The notes below the pieces were generated by a model. The model did no database searches and was not told the origin of the DNA. It worked only from the letters and a program-made list of their open reading frames with translations. From G963662985 sp963662985 (GTDB lineage: Bacteria > Chloroflexota > Anaerolineae > Anaerolineales > UBA11579), in the NCBI GenBank assembly GCA_963662985.1, contig OY760066.1, positions 62,001-126,000 of the forward strand: a stretch of 64,000 nt of DNA, given 5' to 3'. A program made the position numbers and the translations under genes. Below, in pieces: positions 58,230-64,000 of the stretch (position 1 is its first letter; every line of letters begins with the position of its first letter).

Positions 58230-59747
58230 TTATTTTTTTATAAAATATACTATTTGTTTCTTTATTAACTCTTTTTCTTCATTGTTTAATATAAAAAACC
58301 AACAAACAAAAATATAAATAATTAAAATAATAAAGACCTTTATAATAAAAAAATCATAAGAATTTGTTGGAATATAAGATATCAGTACCTTACTAATAAA
58401 GAAAATTGATATAAAAGGAATAAGGAAAGAAATAAGGGTTTTATTGTAAAACTCATATGTATTTAATTTCAATATTTTTTTATAAATTATATTTAAATAT
58501 AAAACTCTACCTATAATATTACCAAATAACAACCCTATAGAAGCACCAATAGCACCGTAATTTGGAGATAGAAATAATGCTATTACTATACTAACTATTG
58601 TTTTAATAATTTCTCCAATAGCGATGTGTTTTACCAAATTTTTAGAATATAGTGCTGTATTGGCAATACTTTGGGAATATACAAATAAAGTAGGAATAAT
58701 TAAGAATAAAGCAACCAAATAAGATTTTTGAAAGTTCAAATCTTTCATCCAAATTCCAATAAATTCTTTTCCTACTAAACTGAATCCAATTAATATTAAA
58801 CCTAAAATTAAAAATTGTATCCTCCCAATTTTAATATATAAATTTTGTAATCTTTTTTCATCTTTATTCCTATAAATAATATTTGTAACTTTTGGTAGGA
58901 ATAAACCACTTAATGCATTTGCAATAGAGTATGAATATCCATAAAATGTAGCTCCAATTGAATATATTGAGATTTCATATGCCCCAGAAGAAATACCGAG
59001 AATAGTTGGTGAAAATGATTCTGCTAAATTTCCTATTAAAGAAATAATAAATGCCCAAAATGAAAAAAATAAAGTGTTTTTTAATAGCTTTTGATTTTTA
59101 TATTTGAAATTTATTTTTGAACTTGATTTTCTTCGAACAAAAATAATCTTAAGTAATGTCACAAATATTCCACTAACTGCATTTATTATTACTAAAGCAA
59201 AAAGTTTATAACCTAAAAACAAGAATATAACCATTAAGAGAATTGTGAGAATTTTTTGAATAAAGGTAAATAATTTTAATTCAAAAAAATATTCATTTGC
59301 TGTCAAAATTCCATCTAGTGGCTTAAAAGGGAATATTAGTAATGAATAAAAACCTAAGATAATATAAATGGTTTTAAATTTTTCAATTTCTGCAGGTGAA
59401 AATTTCAAGAAAAAAACATCAATAAAAAAATATATAATAACTATAATGATAAAAATAGCTATTGATATATAAAAAAACAATCGATATATCATTCCTAAAA
59501 AATTAGCAATATCTTCTTTATTATCCTCGGCATTATATTTTGATAAAAAACGAGATACAGCTGAACTTAACCCAAAATCCATAGTTAAATAAGAAATAAT
59601 TGATAGGGCAAGTGAAAACAAACCATAATCATTTTGCCCAATTTCTCTAATCATCCAAGGTGTATATATAATTCCTGCAATAATACTTATCCCTATAGAA
59701 AAATAAGATATTAATGCACCTTTTTTGATATTTTTATTTGAGTTCAA
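58230..59747 (-). CDS. Wzx-type polysaccharide flippase
   Basis: 505 aa with about 12-14 membrane segments and the N-terminal pattern of the MOP/oligosaccharide exporter family (GALISYFSIGISIIAGIIYTP, then QNDYGLFSLALSI and SRFLSKY). It would flip undecaprenyl-linked glycan units to the outside. It is the last gene of the minus-strand glycan operon, nine bases after the aminotransferase gene. A flippase indicates Wzx/Wzy-type export; no Wzy polymerase is seen in the window. Confidence 0.88.
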   Translation of the reverse strand: MNSNKNIKKGALISYFSIGISIIAGIIYTPWMIREIGQNDYGLFSLALSIISYLTMDFGLSSAVSRFLSKYNAEDNKEDIANFLGMIYRLFFYISIAIFIIIVIIYFFIDVFFLKFSPAEIEKFKTIYIILGFYSLLIFPFKPLDGILTANEYFFELKLFTFIQKILTILLMVIFLFLGYKLFALVIINAVSGIFVTLLKIIFVRRKSSSKINFKYKNQKLLKNTLFFSFWAFIISLIGNLAESFSPTILGISSGAYEISIYSIGATFYGYSYSIANALSGLFLPKVTNIIYRNKDEKRLQNLYIKIGRIQFLILGLILIGFSLVGKEFIGIWMKDLNFQKSYLVALFLIIPTLFVYSQSIANTALYSKNLVKHIAIGEIIKTIVSIVIALFLSPNYGAIGASIGLLFGNIIGRVLYLNIIYKKILKLNTYEFYNKTLISFLIPFISIFFISKVLISYIPTNSYDFFIIKVFIILIIYIFVCWFFILNNEEKELIKKQIVYFIKK

Positions 59748-59756
59748 TGTTTTTCC

Positions 59757-60845
59757 TTAATTTATAATAATTTTACAAATATAATCTACATCTTTTTTTC
59801 TTAAATATGTATGTAATGGTAAAACTAAAATATTTTTTGAAACATAATCTGCCACTGGAGTGTTTTCATATATTTCATTAGATAGTATAGTACTCGTTAA
59901 CGGATAAAAATATTTTCTTGCATTAATTTGATTATTTTTTAATTTATTAAATATTTCATCTCTTGTATATTTATATTTATTTATTAGAATTGGAAAATAT
60001 GAATAATTACTTTGAGTATTGCTATTAATTATCGGAAGTTTTACACCATCAATATCTTTTAGATTTTCTATATATCGATAAAAAAGTTTTTTTCTTTTCA
60101 GTATATTTTTTTCTATAAATTCTAAATTACAAATACCCATAGCAGCTTGAAATTCATTCATTTTTGCATTAGTGCCAACTTCTTTGAAAATTTCTTTATT
60201 AGAAATACCAAAATTTCTTAATAAAGATAATTTTTGGATCAGTTCATTATCATCTGTTGTGATTATTCCACCTTCAATTGAATTATATACTTTAGTAGCA
60301 TGGAGACTAAACATACTTGCATCACCAAAATTACCAATTGCTTTTGATTTATATTTAATACCAAAAGCATGAGCAGCATCATAGATTACTTTTAAATTAT
60401 TTTTTTTAGCGATTTTTTCAATTTCTTCAACATTTGCAATATTTCCGTAAATATGAACTGGAATTATAGCTGATGTTTTATCTGTGATTAATTTTTCAAT
60501 TTGATTTGTATCAATTGTAAAATCATTAATATTAATATCACAAAAAATTGGTTTTATATTATTACGAAGTATGGCATTTGTTGTTGAAATAAAGGTAAAT
60601 GGTGTAGTAATTATTTCACCTTTTAAATCCAGTGCATTTATTACAATTTCTAATGCTTGATGTCCATTTACAAATAATTCTAAATCTTTAATTTCCAAAT
60701 AATTTTTTAAATCTTTTTTTAATTTTTTATATTTTGGACCATCATTTGTTAACCAACCAGTCTTCCAGATATGATGAATTTCAAAAATATATCTAAAAAA
60801 AGGGGGCAAAAAAGGTTTTGAGACTACAATTTCATTTTTTTTCAT
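59757..60845 (-). CDS. DegT/DnrJ/EryC1 family sugar aminotransferase (VioA-like)
   Basis: 362 aa PLP-dependent enzyme. The phosphate and cofactor region includes NGHQALEIVINAL and DAAHAFG, and the expected Schiff-base lysine is Lys185 in FSLHATKVYNSIEGG, a form seen in enzymes that aminate 4-keto-6-deoxy sugars such as VioA. With rfbB product nearby, the likely reaction is dTDP-4-keto-6-deoxyglucose to dTDP-4-amino-4,6-dideoxyglucose (viosamine). The choice of C4 over C3 amination is inference. It overlaps the acyltransferase gene by 14 bases. Confidence 0.85.
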   Translation of the reverse strand: MKKNEIVVSKPFLPPFFRYIFEIHHIWKTGWLTNDGPKYKKLKKDLKNYLEIKDLELFVNGHQALEIVINALDLKGEIITTPFTFISTTNAILRNNIKPIFCDININDFTIDTNQIEKLITDKTSAIIPVHIYGNIANVEEIEKIAKKNNLKVIYDAAHAFGIKYKSKAIGNFGDASMFSLHATKVYNSIEGGIITTDDNELIQKLSLLRNFGISNKEIFKEVGTNAKMNEFQAAMGICNLEFIEKNILKRKKLFYRYIENLKDIDGVKLPIINSNTQSNYSYFPILINKYKYTRDEIFNKLKNNQINARKYFYPLTSTILSNEIYENTPVADYVSKNILVLPLHTYLRKKDVDYICKIIIN

Positions 60846-61407
60846 TATTTATTTCACTCAAAAATTGTTTTTCTAAATCTAGAATATTTTTTTTTCTATT
60901 TTTTATCTTTTTTGCAGGAATTCCAGCATTAACACTCCAAGGTTCAGAATCTCTCACAATCAATGACATTGCCCCAAAAGAACTGCCTTCTGCTAAAATT
61001 ATATTTGGTAAAATTACACAATTTGTTCCTACAATAACATGTTTATTTAATACTACTTTCCCTTTTTGGATTGACTTATATTTTTCTGGAATAGTTGGGT
61101 TCGTTAAGGATTCTCCTGAATAATCATCTGTTGATGAATATATTGAAACTCTTGATGAAAGCCCACTAAAATCTCCCAAAAAAATACCTTCATTGCCTCC
61201 ATAACAAGCAGAAAAGCTAGCTATATGTACAAAATTACCTATATTAATAACTCCACTTAAAATACAAAAATCGTCAATCCGAACATTATTTCCAATTAAA
61301 ATTCTTTCAGGTGAATAAAAGCTTGATTTTCTACTTATTAATACGTTATTCCCAATTTTTTTAAACCCAATTTTTTTTAATTCATTCGTTGAATAAAAAG
61401 AATCCAT
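60832..61407 (-). CDS. Hexapeptide-repeat acyltransferase, probably sugar N-acetyltransferase
   Basis: 191 aa left-handed beta-helix protein. Hexapeptide rungs are visible through IGNNVRIDDFCILSG, VHIASFSACYGGN and HVIVGTNCVILPNIILAEGSSFGAMSLIVRD, followed by the typical NAGIPAKKIK end. Length and context fit a VioB- or FdtC-type N-acetyltransferase acting on the amine added by the neighbouring aminotransferase, with which it overlaps. An O-acetyltransferase of the WbbJ/MaT type cannot be excluded. It would use acetyl-CoA in the cytoplasm. Confidence 0.8.
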   Translation of the reverse strand: MDSFYSTNELKKIGFKKIGNNVLISRKSSFYSPERILIGNNVRIDDFCILSGVINIGNFVHIASFSACYGGNEGIFLGDFSGLSSRVSIYSSTDDYSGESLTNPTIPEKYKSIQKGKVVLNKHVIVGTNCVILPNIILAEGSSFGAMSLIVRDSEPWSVNAGIPAKKIKNRKKNILDLEKQFLSEINNEKK

Positions 61408-61408
61408 T

Positions 61409-62404
61409 TTATACCTCTTTCATTTTAATTTTTTCAATTAATGTAAAAAATATTCGCCTAATTAATCCATCTATTTTTCTAATATAGTATTTCAATTCTG
61501 AATTTCTTGCAAAATCATTTGCTAATTTCTCTTCATAGTCTGTATCAGCTATTACATATTTTGGGTGAAATAAAGGTAATTCATATTCAAAAATATCTTT
61601 ATAAAATAATTTTTGAGAGTTTTTTGGTAATTTATTCAAATTTGAAAAATGTCCAGAATCTTCTATACACCCAATGTTTTTAACTAAATTATATTTGGGT
61701 ATTATATATAATGAATTGTTTAATATTCTTGATAATCCAAGAAAAAATTCAGGGCCTGGGAAATGTCCATAAAAATAATTATTAAGATAATTATTTTTAA
61801 TTCTTCTATACGCTCTTTTAGATATATTCGGAGTTTTTTTTATAAGATTAAGAATATAAACATCTTCGCCATATTCAAAATCATAAAACAAATCATAAGT
61901 TCTTTTCCATAAAGATAAGCCCCATATTGAACCTTCTTTGGAAAAAAAATAATCATATGGAACATTTTCAGATTTAGTGAAATGATTCATACCACATACA
62001 CCATGAATTCTATGATCGTCTTTATATAACTCCAATAATGAATTATGAAAATCAAAAAAGCTTAATGATACAATATCATCATCTTCTAATAAAATGCATC
62101 TATCTTCATTTTTAAAGACAGTGTCTAAAGCTAATTTAAACATATTATACATACCAATATTTTCTGAAGAATAAATTCTAATTACATCACAATCCCAATT
62201 TATATTTTCTACTATTGCTTTTGAAAGTTGTATGTTTTTTTCATCAAAAAGATTATTTTTTCTTGGACCATCACATGCAAGATAGATTTTCGAAGGTTTT
62301 GCTTGAGAAATTACATCAAATGATTTTTCAAGTATATTTGGACGATTAAAAAAAAACAATAATACTGGTGCTTTTATTGTATTAGAAGTTGAATTATTTT
62401 TCAT
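61409..62404 (-). CDS. GT-A glycosyltransferase, HlpA-like
   Basis: 331 aa. The N-terminus APVLLFFFNRPNILEKSF and the acidic metal motif LLEDDD after a GMYNMFKLALD stretch resemble the family 2-like glycosyltransferases annotated after HlpA. A later GSIWGLSLWKRTYD segment fits the acceptor side. It probably adds one sugar to the glycan made by this cluster. It starts at an ATG without a strong ribosome binding site and ends one base before the acyltransferase gene. Confidence 0.75.
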   Translation of the reverse strand: MKNNSTSNTIKAPVLLFFFNRPNILEKSFDVISQAKPSKIYLACDGPRKNNLFDEKNIQLSKAIVENINWDCDVIRIYSSENIGMYNMFKLALDTVFKNEDRCILLEDDDIVSLSFFDFHNSLLELYKDDHRIHGVCGMNHFTKSENVPYDYFFSKEGSIWGLSLWKRTYDLFYDFEYGEDVYILNLIKKTPNISKRAYRRIKNNYLNNYFYGHFPGPEFFLGLSRILNNSLYIIPKYNLVKNIGCIEDSGHFSNLNKLPKNSQKLFYKDIFEYELPLFHPKYVIADTDYEEKLANDFARNSELKYYIRKIDGLIRRIFFTLIEKIKMKEV

Positions 62405-62514
62405 ACTATCCTTTAATTTATAAAATATAAAGATTTATTGATATTTTTAGCACAAAATTTTATTGAAACGATATTTAATAAATACTGGTTACTATTAGAA
62501 TCTAAAAATATTTT

Positions 62515-63729
62515 TCATAGATTACTTATATTAATTAATTTATCATAAACATCTAAATATTCAAGAATATTTTCTACCATAACAAACTTTTTTTTATCAA
62601 ATTCATTTACATCTTTATTATAAGTACTTCTTATTTCATTTATCTTTTTTAATATTAATTTCGAAGAAAACGACTTCAAGATAAACTTTTTATTATAATT
62701 TACAATTTCTGGTCCTGCTGTGAAATTTGCTACTAAAGCTGGTGTTCCGCAGAGAATTGCCTCAGCAGTTACTTTTCCAAATGTTTCTTCTTTTGATGGA
62801 TTCAAAAGTAAATCAGCTAAGGAATAATAATTTATTAAATCATAAATATTATTTGTTTGATTTATATGAATAATATTATTTGGTAATTCTACATTTTTAT
62901 CTAATGCTCCTACCAATATAATTATCATATCATCAGGTAGAATTTTTGATAGCTCAAGAAATATATCAAGTCCTTTTGTTGAGCTTTTATTTTCTAAAGA
63001 CCATTTTGAAGCTACGCCTAAAATTATATATTTTTCTTTAACGTCTAAATTATTTCTTAATTCATCAGTATTGATAGGTTTAAAATCTTCAGGAATCCAA
63101 TTATATATTCTTTTAATTATTTTTGCATTTTGTAAAACAGATTTTTTTGCTTCATTTGTTATCCAGTCTGAAACACCTATCACTGCCAATCTTGGTATAT
63201 TTATAAATAATTCCTTTTTATCTTTCAACATTTTCTGTGTTTGATCAAAAAACCAAGATGGATTATCTTTTTTTATTCGAACACAATTTCCACATTTTTC
63301 TTGCCAACGGTAACAATTATCAGATGTATAATAAGTGCATTTGCCTGTATATGCCCAACAATCATGTAATGTCAATACTGTTGGAATATCTTCTTTGGCT
63401 AGATATTCAAGAAGTATTTTTAAATTAATATAATTATGGTGTAAATTTCTTAAATGGACTACATTAAATTTCTCTTTTTTTATAAATTTAATCAATTTTT
63501 TTGTACTATTTTTTGAAAAATAAGCTTGCAAGCCAAAAATTCTAGATAATAATGAATGAATTTTTCTATCTATTTCATTACCTATTTTAAATTCTTTAAA
63601 ATATGGTATGCCCTCGGCATATGCTATATAACAATCATGATTATTGTTATTAAGAAATTCTGCCATCTCTAAAGTAGTTCTTCCAATTCCACCAGTGCCA
63701 TTTGTAGCATTAATTTGTAATATTTTCAT
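62515..63729 (-). CDS. Family 4 glycosyltransferase (WcaC-like)
   Basis: 404 aa when started at the ATG whose complement is CAT at 63727-63729; this start has AAAGGA upstream and gives the standard MKILQINATNGTGGIGRTT opening. An earlier in-frame ATG at 63762 would add 11 residues. The segment LTLHDCWAYTGKCTYY with Cys residues and CGNC is typical of WcaC-like GT4 enzymes, and the donor motif E-x7-E is ETFGKVTAE. It overlaps the upstream gene by 20 bases. A 110-base gap without a clear signal separates it from the next gene. Confidence 0.85.
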   Translation of the reverse strand: MKILQINATNGTGGIGRTTLEMAEFLNNNNHDCYIAYAEGIPYFKEFKIGNEIDRKIHSLLSRIFGLQAYFSKNSTKKLIKFIKKEKFNVVHLRNLHHNYINLKILLEYLAKEDIPTVLTLHDCWAYTGKCTYYTSDNCYRWQEKCGNCVRIKKDNPSWFFDQTQKMLKDKKELFINIPRLAVIGVSDWITNEAKKSVLQNAKIIKRIYNWIPEDFKPINTDELRNNLDVKEKYIILGVASKWSLENKSSTKGLDIFLELSKILPDDMIIILVGALDKNVELPNNIIHINQTNNIYDLINYYSLADLLLNPSKEETFGKVTAEAILCGTPALVANFTAGPEIVNYNKKFILKSFSSKLILKKINEIRSTYNKDVNEFDKKKFVMVENILEYLDVYDKLINISNL

Positions 63730-64000
63730 TGCTTTCCTTTGAAATGATTTGATTAATATCACTTTTTAACATCTTTTGTATATTTGTTATTTGATGATTT
63801 TTTTTACCCATCTCCCAGCTTCTATTTGAATATTCATTAATAATTATAGGGTTATTTTTAATGTAATCTAATTTGTGTGATAATTCTTTTTTCGAAGTTG
63901 CTACGATTGCTGCATCATTTTCTGCTAAATAATCCAATGTGGATACTCCCTTGGTGCCAAATGCAAGAATGCATTTTTTTTGATAGAAATAATCTACTAT
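63710..64000 (-). CDS. Glycosyltransferase, C-terminal part (partial, runs off the window)
   Basis: The reading frame is open to the window edge, giving 96 residues that start IVDYFYQKKCILAFGTKG and continue STLDYLAENDAAIVA. This is the C-terminal donor-binding region of a GT-B glycosyltransferase, where a sequence of the type DYLxxxKPILAFGxKG is usual. A TTG at 63937 could be misread as a start, but the family match continues upstream of it. The missing N-terminal part lies outside the window. Confidence 0.7.
   Translation of the reverse strand: MVDYFYQKKCILAFGTKGVSTLDYLAENDAAIVATSKKELSHKLDYIKNNPIIINEYSNRSWEMGKKNHQITNIQKMLKSDINQIISKESNENITN

Noticed and set aside
63730..63762. Longer start for the GT4 gene on the minus strand
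   Set aside because: The ATG at 63729 has a better ribosome binding site and gives the canonical GT4 N-terminus; the extra 11 residues do not fit the family.

Overview
The window is an AT-rich stretch of a bacterial chromosome with no rRNA, tRNA, IS element or CRISPR array that I can see. The style points to the phylum Chloroflexota, probably an Anaerolineae-like organism. The signs are very large surface proteins with Thr/Pro linkers (TPTATP-type) between lectin-like and Ig-like modules, a giant tandem cadherin-like adhesin, an Rhs protein with LamG insertions, and ECF sigma and anti-sigma regulation. This assignment is an inference from gene style, not from a marker gene.

Layout. (1) 1-5777: a membrane-anchored 1210-aa surface protein with Ig-like repeats and a very AT-rich C-terminal part, followed by four small membrane-protein genes, the first three overlapping. 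It resembles a polymorphic toxin locus with immunity candidates. (2) 5778-6475: non-coding DNA with hairpins. (3) 6476-8469: an ECF sigma factor and an overlapping membrane-anchored regulator. (4) 8713-23769: a 5018-residue adhesin with about 40 cadherin-like repeats, a near C-terminal membrane segment and a basic cytoplasmic tail. (5) 23958-35808: a 3541-residue Rhs/YD-repeat protein whose Rhs part is split by about 1,490 residues of lectin-like and Gly-rich modules. It ends in an alpha/beta-hydrolase-like tip and is followed by an exported candidate immunity protein. A decayed gene lies behind it (35869-36267). (6) 36565-44390: an alpha-glucoside catabolic operon: LacI regulator, lipoprotein binding protein, two permeases, beta-phosphoglucomutase and a GH65 phosphorylase.

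(7) 44584-54995, minus strand: the most unusual part. A DppB-type permease is followed by a DppC-type permease fused to an extracytoplasmic PA/M28-like domain, a small SH3b-like protein, and a 2193-residue protein joining a DUF418-like membrane domain to two M28-like domains with a gluzincin-like region between them. All three M28-like domains have lost key catalytic or metal-binding residues. No ATPase, binding protein or intact peptidase accompanies them, so this looks like an undescribed pseudopeptidase-permease system, perhaps for sensing or binding rather than digestion. (8) 55113-64000: a surface polysaccharide cluster with glycosyltransferases, rfbB and rfbA, a Wzx-type flippase, a DegT-family aminotransferase and a hexapeptide acyltransferase. 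The set fits a dTDP-4-amino-4,6-dideoxyhexose, N-acetylated, being built into a glycan.

Together the window is dominated by cell-surface functions: adhesion, contact-dependent antagonism, polysaccharide synthesis and solute uptake. All fold and family assignments come from reading motifs by eye; no database search was run.
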